Positions 1-10,075 of a stretch of 22,906 bases of DNA are shown piece by piece. A program made the position numbers and the translations under genes. Source of the stretch: Coptodactyla brooksi (Eukaryota; Arthropoda; Insecta; Coleoptera; Scarabaeidae); the NCBI GenBank assembly GCA_033557675.1, contig JAWQRM010000420.1, forward strand, positions 1 through 22,906. The letters are read 5' to 3'. The notes beneath the pieces are model-generated. The model saw only the letters and a program-made list of their open reading frames with translations. It was not told the origin of the DNA and ran no database searches. Each line of letters begins with the position of its first letter. Within the stretch, counting starts at the first letter, position 1.

Positions 1-154
1 CTATATTAATGTATTAATTACACTATATAATGTATTAATTACATAATATACAGGGTATTCCAACGAAAATTTGCCACCTCTACAACTTAATAATTGCAAA
101 GTTTTGAAGAAATTCTAAAAACATGTTAAGTTTTATTTTTAACGAGACTAATTT
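1..154. repeat. 154-bp direct repeat, copy 1
   Basis: This block recurs at 310-463, offset by 309 bp, with a single mismatch (G at 53, A at 362). It opens with an AT-rich part in which TGTATTAATTAC occurs twice, followed by acagggtattccaacgaaaa, which resembles the CAGGGT-type ends of many insect DNA transposons. Homology stops abruptly at position 155. The near identity implies a recent duplication or two ends of one insertion. The family is not recognised, and the first copy may continue left of the window. Confidence 0.9.
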
Positions 155-309
155 CTTAGTTAGGCGGGACTGATTAAATATACTTAACTGAAAACGTCTC
201 CTCAAAGAAATAAAAAGACTTGGTATAGAAAGCTCAAAATTACTTTACATTTCGAGTAGGGTGCAAAGCAATAGGTAATTATGGGAGAAATATACTTTCT
301 TTCGGTACA

Positions 310-463
310 CTATATTAATGTATTAATTACACTATATAATGTATTAATTACATAATATACAAGGTATTCCAACGAAAATTTGCCACCTCTACAACTTAAT
401 AATTGCAAAGTTTTGAAGAAATTCTAAAAACATGTTAAGTTTTATTTTTAACGAGACTAATTT
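310..463. repeat. 154-bp direct repeat, copy 2
   Basis: This is the second copy of the block at 1-154, identical except at 362. The 155-bp spacer between copies (155-309) is unrelated to either. Just downstream, 471-480 and 492-501 form a perfect 10-bp inverted repeat (ATTAATAATA) with an 11-base loop. The transposase relic at 600-830 follows, so the repeats may belong to the same decayed insertion; that link is inferred. Confidence 0.9.
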
Positions 464-599
464 TTGACTAATTAATAATATTTGACCAAGGTATTATTAA
501 TTTTTGATTAATACGTTTATCGCCGTCAAAATAAGAAACTTTTTATTTGTTAAAAAAGACAATAATTTAATACAGAAATTCAATTACTAAAAATTAACA

Positions 600-830
600 A
601 ATTTAAAACAATTCAATATTATAAAGCAAATTTTGAATCTGGATCATCTGCGTTTAGTTCTTGGACTAAAATCATTTTAAATTGATGGAATTTATGTGCC
701 TTTAAAATTCAATGGACTGTAGAGCGAGAAACATTAGAATCAGTGGGATTCATTTGTGAATATCCCAAAACTGCAACTTCAATAGTTTCATTTTGAATTG
801 GATGATTTAGTATTTCATGTTTTTTGTTGG
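600..830 (-). pseudogene. IS630/Tc1-mariner-type transposase relic, DNA-binding region
   Basis: Read on the minus strand, about 60 codons match the second helix-turn-helix region of the widespread arthropod IS630/Tc1-mariner-like transposases. Residues resembling AVLGYSQMNPTDSNVSRSTV are followed by an in-frame stop where the family has Arg, then ILKAHKFHQFKMILVQELN and a DDPD motif. Stops interrupt the frame on both sides, no catalytic DDE domain follows, and the upstream N-terminal helices are barely legible. It is a dead, truncated fragment, probably within an intron of the U2SURP gene, whose last exon lies 760 bp downstream on the other strand. Confidence 0.7.
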
Positions 831-1593
831 CGACAGAATTAGTTTGAAATTTGAACATATTGGTAGCCTAAACCATCATCTGAATGGTTTTCATTGAAAA
901 CGTTGCACATTTATTATTTTGGTAATAAATTGCAACTGTTGGGAACAGTTGGGATAATCTGTATAATACATATGTATATTTTTAGTTAACAGATATAATA
1001 CTATAAACTCAAATTTAAAATGTACTAGATATTAAAAGTGGGAATTGCAACCCGTCAAAAACAATGTTGTTATTGTGAAAACCAGTTGATTCACTTTTCG
1101 TTCTATATTGTAAGGTTGTGACAGTAAAAATTTCAATATGGGCACTTTTGTAGACAATATTGAAAAACTTTTGTTATCATAGTTAACATATTTTTGGTAT
1201 GTTCTTCACTTTTTTTCTGCATTGCTTTATTCTGAACGAACATTTTTTTTGCAGCTTCCTACCATTTTTATTAACTAAATTATTATCTACAGGTTCTCCC
1301 AAACTTTCTCTTTAAACTTTTGGGATGTTCTTCATTCTCCTTGGTACTGTAGTAAATTGTAAGAAATAGCTTGTCATGTTTCGAAATTAAATATTGATGC
1401 GCGATAGAATTTATTAATTTAGTTAATAATTATTTTATTATTTTTATCATAATAAATATTCCTGGAGCATAAAAAATCTATAATTTATTAAGGAAACATT
1501 TCCTTGTATCTTTTTTTATTGACATTTATGGAAATTTGGTCAAAACTATTGTTGTAGTAACTCTATATTTTAGTTTCTATTTGTCAAAATTAG
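831..1593. other. Non-coding AT-rich intron, no gene seen
   Basis: No coding exon, RNA gene or recognised repeat is visible. The stretch ends in the 3' splice site of the U2SURP exon (TTGTCAAAATTAG, AG at 1592-1593), with T-rich sequence upstream, so it is most simply the last intron of that gene. Confidence 0.6.
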
Positions 1594-2263
1594 GATCTTG
1601 AAGGTGATACGTTCATGGGATATATGGAAAATATACACAAACGAATTTCTTAAACGTTTCGAAAAGCTCTTTGTCAAACAGACGGAAAACGAGATGAACG
1701 AAGATTCGGGAAACGATGAGCCTCTTGATGGTCACAGTCTGATTAAGAGATCCCTGCAAAACGACAGCAACACTTCGAATACGGACGTCACTATTCTACC
1801 TACGGCTCTGGCCCGTAGGAACGTCCAGCCAAATCTGTCCGATTTTATTCAGTCGAAATGGGAAAGTGTAAATCCTCAGGACATCGAGGCCCAGGCGATG
1901 TCGACGAAGCAAATTTACAACATGGAACTGGAGAGGCAAATGAACGACCTAAAAACCCAATTGAAACAGATTTCGGAGGAGCAACGGGGCAACCTGAGAA
2001 AAATCGAGGTGATGGTCGTGCAATATCAAGACGAATTGGAATCGGGGAAAAGAAAGAGGCGTAAAGGGAAGAGCGTCGAGGAAGAGGTGAGTCTATATCG
2101 TAAGCAATTGTTGGAGAAATGTAGGAACGACGAGTACAAAGTTCGCAAAACCAGTCCCATCAGTTCGGACAGCTTCTCTTCAGATGAAGACAAAAGGGAT
2201 CACAAAAAGAAGAAATATAGCAAGAAGGAACGACGGGAGAGATATAAGAGGCATAAAAAGTAA
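1594..2263 (+). CDS. U2SURP: U2 snRNP-associated SURP protein (SR140), last coding exon, partial
   Basis: U2SURP/SR140 is a nuclear protein of the U2 snRNP that acts in pre-mRNA splicing. This exon encodes its C-terminal ~222 residues. The first ~25 (ILKVIRSWDIW...FLKRFEKLF) fit the end of the CTD-interaction-like (CID) domain. An acidic linker containing DEPLDG follows, then the family hallmark SKWESVNPQDIEAQAMST, a helical stretch with EEQRGNLRKIEVMVVQYQDE, LESGKR, and a Lys/Arg/Ser-rich tail ending at TAA. That order matches the human protein, but the RS tail is much shorter. The frame opens at a splice acceptor (AG 1592-1593), not at a start codon; upstream exons lie left of the window. 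The reading frame is intact and looks functional. Confidence 0.88.
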
Positions 2264-2300
2264 AAAGAAAATATTTGTATAATTTTGTAACTGTTAAAAT

Positions 2301-2306
2301 AATAAA
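2301..2306 (+). terminator. Poly(A) signal of U2SURP
   Basis: AATAAA lies 38 bases after the U2SURP stop codon, in an AT-rich 3' UTR, and is followed within 40-60 bases by T/GT-rich sequence (tatatttgttgtaaattag). This is a canonical arrangement for cleavage and polyadenylation and implies a very short 3' UTR. Other AATAAA copies further on (for example near 2405) are possible alternatives. Confidence 0.6.
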
Positions 2307-4140
2307 ATAATTATTGTAGCTTTCTTATACTATTACAAAATATATTTGTTGTAAATTAGTAGACATTTCTTTTTATGAAAAGATTTTTTTTTTGTATCAA
2401 AACAAATAAATTATGCACAAGGATCAGAGATTAAAGTTAACAAAAACATTGCAATTTCAGTAATTCATAAATGAAAAGAAACATGGATAATGAAATACAC
2501 GAACGTGAAACAATAAAATGGTAAGGTGAAACAATGAAATGGTTAAAGAATCGTTTCCTCCAGGATGACAGTGACACATTTGTAATGAAATGTGTGTATA
2601 TGGTGACACATTTGATTAGAATCGTATCAAATATGTTTTGTTAGGGGAATATACTTATCAGGCATTTCAGAGGGCATAAAATTCATAATAAATCTGAAAC
2701 TTTTTGATTAATGTAATAGATGGTAGGATTTTGTTAACATAAAATTATTAATCATTGGGAAAACTGCTTTCAGAAAAGGCTTGCTTCTTCATTCACCAGT
2801 TTATGTAGAAGAATATAGAGGAAATTTATTGTTTTTAACATTTGTCATTATTTGTATATATTCCAATTTTATGATTTGGTATTATTTTTAATTTGTGTGG
2901 CGTACTATTTCAGACACATTCTGTACTATTTGAAAAGTAATCGAATTACTATTACTTCTGTATAACTTGACTTGCTTGAGTGCAGCTGCAGTGAAGTTAT
3001 CGTTATTTCCAAGAAATGTCAAATAACGTTCAAATAGACAACAAAGTACAGGTGACAATATGTTAATGTATGAGTGTTAACTAAAAATGATGAAATTATT
3101 CTACTTGATAAAAAAATTATTTCGAAAAAGCAAGAAATAACATTAAAAAATGAAGCTTTTACATATGACAAATATTAGTATATGAATGTGAGTTCTGGAA
3201 CCAGCTAAAGAGCAAAAATCTGGGAAGAGTTAAAGGCATAATGATTCCCGTAGTCCTATTTGCAAAGCGTAAAGAAAAATAAGGACGATAAAATGTCACA
3301 ATAATCCTTTGCGCAATTCGCTCATTCTCCTTCTCTACAAATTAAATACAGTACCAAAAAAATACACCGGTGGGGTGTGTTATGAAAAATATACAACCAT
3401 GGAGTACGATTGAAGTATCAAAAGTTGTCAAGACCTACAAAATTCACTTCAAGTCACCTAAAGATAAGAAAGAATAGCTAAATATAATAACAAATAAATA
3501 ATGTATATAAGAAACAAGAAAATGCAAACTAAATGGAAGCTGGAAGAAGGGCATTGGAACAAGAGGGGGAAAAAGACAAATCCAAAAAATCAAACGGTAT
3601 GCAAATATATATGCAAGATTGAGCAAAGAAGAAGATGAGACTGAGTGAGATGACAAACCCTCCCACGATACGACTGCAAGATTGAGGTGTGATAATGAGG
3701 AAGGAAGTAACCTATTTTAGCAAGTAGGAGAAAGTTGAATGTGTATACAAACTGTGAAAGTACTGGAGCATACGTTGAATGGTTGGATACGAGAAAGGAA
3801 TATACATTATTCAAGGATAACAGAAAGAAAAGAAGCACAACATTGAATTATATATAATGCATTTGATGGATTATGTTCTATATTTCATTAAGGAATTGAC
3901 CGAATAAGACATTATTATATATAATGCAGGTCATTGCATTCTTAAACATGATTAGAATGAAACAAGTATTGAAAAGTATATACTATTTATAATAAACGAA
4001 ACAAATATTTATTTAAATATTAAAATCTGCAATAAAAAGTCAAGCTTAAGTTGGAGGTAATATGGTATTATTTAAATACAATTTAAAAATATAAAATTGA
4101 ATTAAAGCATTGCCTTCGAAATAATTCAATTAAAATTCAC
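2307..4140. other. Non-coding AT-rich stretch between U2SURP and the SLC5 exon
   Basis: No exon can be supported on either strand. Minus-strand open frames at 3444-3838 are hydrophobic only because of T-rich codons and match no family. Small direct repeats occur (gtgaaacaataaaatgg and gtgaaacaatgaaatgg around 2507-2541; tgacacattt at about 2571 and 2603). If the SLC5 gene model is right, this is part of its first intron and also holds the 3' flank of U2SURP. Confidence 0.5.
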
Positions 4141-4144
4141 TTAC

Positions 4145-4344
4145 CTTGCTATTAAACTCATAGAAATTGGAAAAATTCCCATCGTCTTTCCTCCCATTAG
4201 ATATTCTGAAGTAGTATCCTGCTTAACTTTCGCAAAAAATGCAAAATATATGCCAATCAAAGCGGATATGATCAGCATTAGAGCAAATATCACATAATCG
4301 AAAATATCGAAATAACGATCTATACTTTGCTCTACAAAATCCAT
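4145..4344 (-). CDS. SLC5-family sodium-coupled solute transporter, first coding exon, partial
   Basis: This encodes the N-terminal 66 residues of a plasma-membrane sodium:solute symporter of the SLC5 type (insect sodium-coupled monocarboxylate / multivitamin transporter-like). The start ATG gives MDFVEQSIDRYFDIFDYVIF, running into the first membrane segment (ALMLIISALIGIYFAFF), and then the family signature EYLMGGKTMGIFPISMSLIA. The exon ends in AG|GTAAGT, a consensus splice donor, mid-codon exactly where the family continues with S-(Y/F)-I-S-G. The next exons are not visible down to position 1, so the first intron exceeds 4.1 kb and must cross the U2SURP exon. The frame stays open upstream of the ATG, but that part resembles nothing known. 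The exact substrate cannot be told from this piece. Confidence 0.8.
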
Positions 4345-5770
4345 AGTAGATCTTGCGTTTAGACTCGTCTGCACCCGTCGGAGAGTACAACTTGAATGCG
4401 ACGAAGAAGTAGGTCTGAGCACAAATAACAAAGTCGAATGCGAAATAACCAGTACCTTGCTGAATTAGAGGCAATTGGAAAATTAGGCTCTCGTGTGGAC
4501 ACTTATACTTACTGGTTCTAAGAGCAAATTTAATAGATGATTTAAAAATAAAGAACACTTAACAGCAACTAAATTGCTGGTTTTAAAAAGGCACATATCC
4601 TGCTGCGTGGCTTATTTAATCTATGCTAACGGTAAGTAAATGATAATTGCTGCACACGTAGGTAGTACCACAAAAAATCTTGCAAAGTAACTCTAGTTTT
4701 CGCTATTTTATATGTTTGCATCAAGCACGTGCCTCCAAACCCTGGATAACGTCAGTTATAAAATAATCTGAAAAATAAGAAAGGGACCAAGGAATATCAA
4801 AAGAAAGGCACTGTGTATTTTTAAGGGAACACTATTTATTCAAAATGAAATAATATGCACAATATGTATGAAACAATTTGTGATTATTTTGCTTTTATTG
4901 TTAAGTGTACCAATCATGTAGTGAAACAAAGGAAGAAAAAAAAAGAATAGCTTGCTCTCAAGATGCCATGATGTACGCGTGTAAATTATACTGAATAGAT
5001 ACGGAAAAGGATACCATATTTTTCACGTCCCTAGGGTATAACACCAATTTTTACTACAGAAACACCGTTTGTAAGTAAGCGTTCTTGACAAACCGATATT
5101 AAACTTCATTTTAATAACGTTTAAAATTTTACATTTTACCCTGACCGATCACTTTACAATTATCGTTTAAGGCAGTTTAAAATAATCAATCAGGTAAGAA
5201 AATGAAAATGAAACGTTAAAATGAATCTGCATATCAACCAATTACGAACGGTTCATTAAATCCTGAGCTTTACTTCCTGAGAGAAAACATTTTCTGTTTT
5301 ATTTATAAATATATGTATATATAATGTGCATCTATTGATAAATATATTGTTATATTAATATACAATGAAGGTAATGTATAATATAGTTAATGAGGAAACT
5401 ATTTTTATGATTGGAATACCAGGCATTAATAATCTCTTACGTTTTTCTATATCTTCAGTTTTTTGAATTCGTAGTCGTAGCAATGTGAACAATTTGAAAA
5501 GCTTTCGCCATTTGAAACAAAAATTTTTTTCTATGATTATCAATACCTAATATGTTGGGGTTATTTTTTCAACCATCGACATACATATTAGAATGGCACA
5601 CACTGACACAATTTACTATTATACAGGTTCTTCTTAGCAATGGAAATTACTGTTACAAATAGCATTTTCCAGATGAAAAAGAAAGAAACTTAACTTATTT
5701 ATTTTAATAAGAATACCCAAAAAAAAAGTAAAACTTGAACAACATAGTTTTATTAATAATATATTACTTA
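4345..5770. other. 5' flank of the SLC5 gene and intergenic DNA
   Basis: No further coding exon is supported. On the minus strand a pyrimidine-biased tract ending ctctaattcag (AG near 4458-4459) could be a 3' splice site, making a 5' UTR exon of about 4345-4457. An overlapping 111-codon open frame (4223-4558) shares this DNA but is unlike any family I know. The rest is AT-rich sequence with no visible repeats. Confidence 0.4.
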
Positions 5771-5772
5771 TT

Positions 5773-5780
5773 TGAGGTAG
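5773..5780 (-). promoter_or_regulatory. let-7 seed match (8-mer), distal to Imp
   Basis: Read on the minus strand this is CTACCTCA, the full complement of let-7 positions 1-8. It lies about 3.9 kb beyond the Imp stop codon on the same strand. It would matter only if the Imp 3' UTR is as long as it is in flies, which the sequence does not show. Confidence 0.3.
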
Positions 5781-7218
5781 TTTAACCTTAGGTTGGATAA
5801 CATATTTATAATCTTATGGAGTTAACTAATAATAGTGTTTATCTTGTAGAAAAACAAAAAAAAAATTAAAGAAAAAGATTGGAATGGTGTCCTGTTATCC
5901 ACACCTAAGCCGTTTAGATGCTACAACGGTTGGTTGGCTTCTTGCACATCAGTCTCCTTTGAAGCTTTTAACATGTAATTTAAACTATGAAATTTCTATA
6001 TCCTATACATCGGCACAATCGGTCAATCGATGTCAACCTTTCTTCAACGCGGTTTTGATGCCACATATATATACGGGAAAAACGAAAATAATGTATACGG
6101 CCGTGTGTAGAGAATATAGCTACTTGCCGAACCACAAATATATATATTATATAAAAAACACTCAAAAACCAAGAACACTCATACTAATAATAACTATTGA
6201 TTTTGTTGTACCTTTTACTACAATCTGAATAGTTCTGAAAAATAATGTAATACTGAGTGTTCGTTTAAAAATTTTCATAGTTCGAAAATTATTATAAACT
6301 TCAAAATCATACTGGAATATTTTAATTCATTTTTAAACGATCACTCTGATTTTTTTAGTACAGTAGCAACTAATGCAATAAAAGTAATAATATGAAATAA
6401 TAAAAAAAAAGTCAGTGACTTTGTTTATACCCACACAACACGGCCAAACAGTTACGCAACACATCATACAGCATTTGATAGTGTTGGGTTTGAATAAAAC
6501 CTCCTTTTATTCTTTTTATTCAAACCATAAACAGAGAGTGCAAACAGAGAGTGCTGTCAAGTGCTGTATGACAGGTTGCACAATTGTACGAATATTTTTG
6601 ACCCGTTTGTTTATAAATCCTGCGTGTATAAAAAAACCTCACTGTATATGAAATGCAACTTGAATTCTATCTATTCTATTTTTTGTCTTTCGAGTTCGCC
6701 ATGAAGAATGTATGGGTAACTAAAATATTAAAAAATACCAATAGATAGAGGGAACATATTGAACTTACAATAAGGAAAAAAGATGTTTAACAGTTCAATA
6801 GTACGAAAAAGAATAAATTCATTCTTCAGGCATTTTAGTTACAGTTTTTCCTATTGTATTATGAATGAAAGTTACAAAAGCTTGTTTTCTGTGAGATGCT
6901 TTTGATTTTTCACCTTAATTGCATGGAAGCAGATGACTAATGTAAGTACCTTTTTGGAAAACATCTATAACAGGCTAACAGCTTTTTAACTCGTCGTACA
7001 ATAGTTTTAAGCCTGAGTTAGATCTCTATCGAGAAATATTATCTGCTTTAAAGATCGTCATTTACAAATACGTGATCTGTACAATGTACATAAATGTACT
7101 GAGACCGATTTAGATATAAATGCTCTTTCGGAATACATTTATTTTTTGCGTTTACACTGACTTTATCGGCAATGTTTATGGGATTGCTCAATTCTGATAC
7201 AAAATGTGTATTATGCAA
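5781..7218. other. Intergenic or very distal Imp 3' UTR, no gene seen
   Basis: Open frames at 5884-6228 and 6415-6651 are isolated, have no recognisable domain and no splice context, and are read as chance. The minus strand carries several AATAAA hexamers (as TTTATT near 6504, 6514 and 7138) that could end a long Imp 3' UTR, but none stands out. Confidence 0.35.
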
Positions 7219-7241
7219 GGGGGGAGGGAGGGAGGGGGAGG
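7219..7241 (+). repeat. G-run tract with quadruplex-forming pattern
   Basis: Five G-runs of 6, 3, 3, 5 and 2 bases are separated by single A residues, which satisfies the four-tract quadruplex pattern on the plus strand. On the minus strand, the Imp-sense strand, it is a pure pyrimidine run of C-tracts. It sits in an otherwise AT-rich region. No function is shown. Confidence 0.6.
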
Positions 7242-7960
7242 TGCAATCGTACATATTTTTACCGATAATAATTGTTTCCTTACAATCTACAGCTTTTGTT
7301 TTTTTCTTTCCGGAAAGTATTCATTTGCATTTGGAGGATCGAAATTTTCAAACGTGGATGGAATTTTGCTTTACTTTTTTGTTTTGTAGGGGGGCTGTGC
7401 GGAAATTATTAAACTGACAAAAAAGTGTTAGATTTCGTTTTTATGTTTTTTTTTTCTCTTTTCAAAAATGTCACTCGATGTTAGTGTTAAGTGGCAGTGT
7501 GAAACAAATGGATTACTTTGACAAACTTCAAACTCTAACTAATCCCCATATTTGTACTGTATTCGTTAAAGTTGTTTGTACGTTAAGTTTTGATTCGTTT
7601 TTAGAATCATTTTTGAGTGTGAATTGCACGCACCTTTTGTTCATTTCAGAAATCGTATTCATTCATCGGAAATAATTCACCAAAAAATAAAAAATAATAT
7701 ATATAATAAATAATAAGATGTACAAGTTAGAATTTGGACTTATTCTGCGTTAATGATTTACTTGATGAAGGAACAGAGTCTTAAAATGGTAAGGATAAGT
7801 GCTGTTGATGTTACTCTAACGTATCCAACACGGGATAATTCGATCTGTTCTTCAGTGCTAACACCATCGTAGCCAAAATAAATTCATGTACCCTCAAAAA
7901 TCACTTAAGTCCTAAGGTTGGTAACCATCTTGCGCTTTGGCACACTTTTAGATTTTTAAT
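7242..7960. other. AT-rich non-coding stretch, no gene seen
   Basis: Short open frames (7478-7675 and overlapping ones) have no domain or splice context. Long T runs occur on the plus strand. This is either intergenic or distal 3' UTR of Imp. Confidence 0.35.
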
Positions 7961-9159
7961 TTTCTCATTTTTTTTATAAATCTGTACAAATAATTTAATT
8001 TCTCTTTTATACATTACAATAAATATTAATTATATTATATAATAATAATAATAATATATCCATTTTTTTCACATATCAAAAAACGGCGCGTGACCGTTTT
8101 CTCATATTTTTTAGGTTTTTAAATCTAACAAAAAAATCCTCCCCAACAAACAATTTTTATCAAAAATAATTTCGTCATAGCGGCCAACCTGGCCCTTCAT
8201 TTATACCTCCCGATAATCATTTTCACTTTGTACTTTTAACTTGCGGCCGACCTTGACACAAGGTACCTAGCCGCTGGAAAGGCTCTCGAGCCCCGTCCGA
8301 TTTTGGTATCACACAAATTTGCTAGTACACCGCCACACGCACCTCGAGAGTGTAAACCCGATTCCCAAACCGCTTACGTACGCAACAAAAGCATAAAAAA
8401 GATCGACGACATAAAGAGTACAGTTTGCTTTTCTTTTTAATAATAAAAAATTAACGTATAGCGGCGAGGGGAATCGGTAACACGGTAAATATAATTCTAA
8501 GGGCGGTATACGTGCAAACACATTTACTACGATTAGTAAATACTTGAAACAATTTTTTTAACAATCTCCTAACAATATAATTATAATAGTTAAAAAAATG
8601 TCATTCACCCGCACACTTTCGCGTTTCGGCTGTTCGTATCTACATCTAAATTTGCCACGCCGCACTTGTTTCTTCCCTATCGTCGTTAAATGTTATGCCC
8701 GAGACACTTTCACTTCATTTCAACAACGTCCACACAATCGCATAACAATTAATTGTGCAGAGAAGTAAGGTGTCCTCTCGTCGCTGTGTTTTATTAATTT
8801 TTTTTTGTTTAATATTTTTTTATGTTTGCAGTAGGTTCTGTTTGCTCAGCTTATGCTGCAAGTTTGTAGCTAAAATGCGTTCTATAATGCAGGTTACATG
8901 TGTATGTACACAGATAGCTAACATGACTCAGTAATGGTAATAATACAAAATGATTTTTGCAAAACATTTTAGCGTATCTTTGGTAAAACACTGTTATACA
9001 ATTATGATAATTATAAAAATAACTTTGTTCATTTTAACTGTGCGCTTGTATATATATCTATCGTATATGTATACATATCGTAGTTTGTTTTGTATATTAT
9101 ATGTTCTGCGTAGCTTTCTTGCGTTTATGTGTATATAAATATAAAAATGTATTGTATTT

Positions 9160-9197
9160 ATGTATGTATGTAGTTCGGTATTGTATTGTATTGTATT
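9160..9197. repeat. Short TATG and TTGTA microsatellites
   Basis: About three TATG units are followed by roughly four units of a TTGTA pentamer, ending ttgtattagg. On the Imp-sense strand the pentamer reads as TACAA. It is a low-copy simple repeat inside the presumed 3' UTR. Confidence 0.6.
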
Positions 9198-9266
9198 AGG
9201 CTATTGTGGTCAATAACGGAAATTTACTATTGGCTAATAAGAATCATCTAGTATATTTTGATTTCT

Positions 9267-9274
9267 TGAGGTAG
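9267..9274 (-). promoter_or_regulatory. let-7 microRNA seed match (8-mer) in the Imp 3' UTR
   Basis: On the Imp-sense strand this is CTACCTCA, a full 8-mer match to the let-7 seed, about 450 bases after the stop codon. Plus-strand bases after the seed (ATTGTAAAT) partly resemble the let-7 3' half, so supplementary pairing with a bulge is possible. Imp is an established let-7 target in Drosophila, which makes the site credible. Confidence 0.6.
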
Positions 9275-9727
9275 ATTGTAAATATTTAGTCGTATATCAT
9301 CGGGCACGCAGTTTATAGTATACCATATTATTCCGGCACGAACACTCGAGCGTAAAATGTCTTATAGCGTAACGAATCCCGTACGAAAGAAGCTTGTTCA
9401 ACCATCAATAAAAAAAGAAACATCAATAATAATATTAATAATAGAAAAAAGAAAATTATGAACCATAACAACACTAACGATTAAAATCAACTCGTATGTC
9501 ACTCCGAGACATTACACTTGGTGGACACAAGTTTTTTCTTTTTTTTTGTTTTACACGACAGGACACAGTACCTATTGCGTAGTGGAAGGCCTCGAGATGT
9601 TATTTACAATGTTGATAATAGTAGCAATAATGGTAGTTATAATAATAGGGTACACATAAACCCGTGCTTCTTTTCTTTTTTTTTTGGTTGGGCAGTGGGA
9701 CTTATTTCGATCACTTGCGATACTTTA

Positions 9728-9865
9728 TTACTGCTGCTGCGGTTGCTGCTCCAACGGCATGTCAGACTGCTGACCGGGCTCCTTCGGTGCACGCTGCGAA
9801 CGTGGTCTCCCTTGGGGCGGTACCACCGATTGTAATACCATGGCTCGGATACGCCTTTGCGCACT
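9728..9865 (-). CDS. Imp: Imp (IGF2 mRNA-binding protein), last coding exon
   Basis: Imp binds target mRNAs in the cytoplasm and controls their localisation, stability and translation. This exon starts at a 3' splice site (TTTTAATTTCAG) and supplies SAQRRIRAMVLQSVVPPQGR, which completes the last helix of KH4, then a Pro/Gln-rich tail ending SDMPLEQQPQQQ and TAA. Both this junction and the previous donor are phase 0, so the join reads ...FFSVQ|SAQRRIR..., exactly as in other insect Imp proteins. The tail is about 35 residues and much shorter than the Gln-rich tail of Drosophila Imp. An AATAAA hexamer overlaps the stop codon (9724-9729); it is probably fortuitous. The exon is separated by 4.3 kb of transposon-rich intron from the rest of KH4. 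Confidence 0.9.
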   Translation of the reverse strand, partial: SAQRRIRAMVLQSVVPPQGRPRSQRAPKEPGQQSDMPLEQQPQQQ

Positions 9866-10075
9866 CTGAAATTAAAACGTGCGAAAATGTAAAGTTGAAG
9901 AATTATAGTCGTCCAAATTACATAACTTCAACATTCTTAACTTTTTCGTCAGTTAACGTATTAAATTGATAACGCTGTTAATTATGGTTTGAGTTTCTGA
10001 AAACAATTTCTATCTGTCGCCAGCTGACAACGAACTTAACAATAGCTTGATATTCTTTGTTTCCACCCAGTTTAA
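9866..10075 (-). other. 3' end of the large Imp intron, no other feature
   Basis: This is ordinary AT-rich intron next to the splice acceptor of the last Imp exon. The pyrimidine-rich run acgttttaatttcag is the acceptor. Nothing else is recognised here. Confidence 0.6.

Larger units (their letters stand above)
7961..9727 (-). other. Probable 3' UTR of Imp
   Basis: This is the minus-strand sequence directly after the Imp stop codon. The part at about 8080-8760 is clearly richer in G+C than the DNA around it (many CG, GGCC and CTCGAG words) yet has no coding frame, as expected of a conserved long UTR. It contains the let-7 seed match at 9267-9274, simple repeats near 9160-9197 (TATG and TTGTA units), and an AATAAA near 8790. 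The left border is a guess: no poly(A) site is decisive. Imp transcripts are known to have long 3' UTRs in Drosophila. Confidence 0.45.

Noticed and set aside
1858..2064. 68-codon open frame inside the U2SURP exon
   Set aside because: It is an out-of-frame shadow of the U2SURP reading frame.
3444..3838. Hydrophobic minus-strand open frames that could look like membrane exons of the SLC5 gene
   Set aside because: The residues do not follow the SLC5 pattern after the first exon and the hydrophobicity comes from T-rich codons; no matching acceptor.
4223..4558. 111-codon minus-strand open frame overlapping the SLC5 exon
   Set aside because: It runs in a different frame across a well-supported exon, has no recognisable domain, and crosses the splice donor used by the SLC5 frame.
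5884..6651. Two plus-strand open frames (114 and 78 codons)
   Set aside because: No domain, no splice context and low-complexity composition; consistent with chance in AT-rich DNA.
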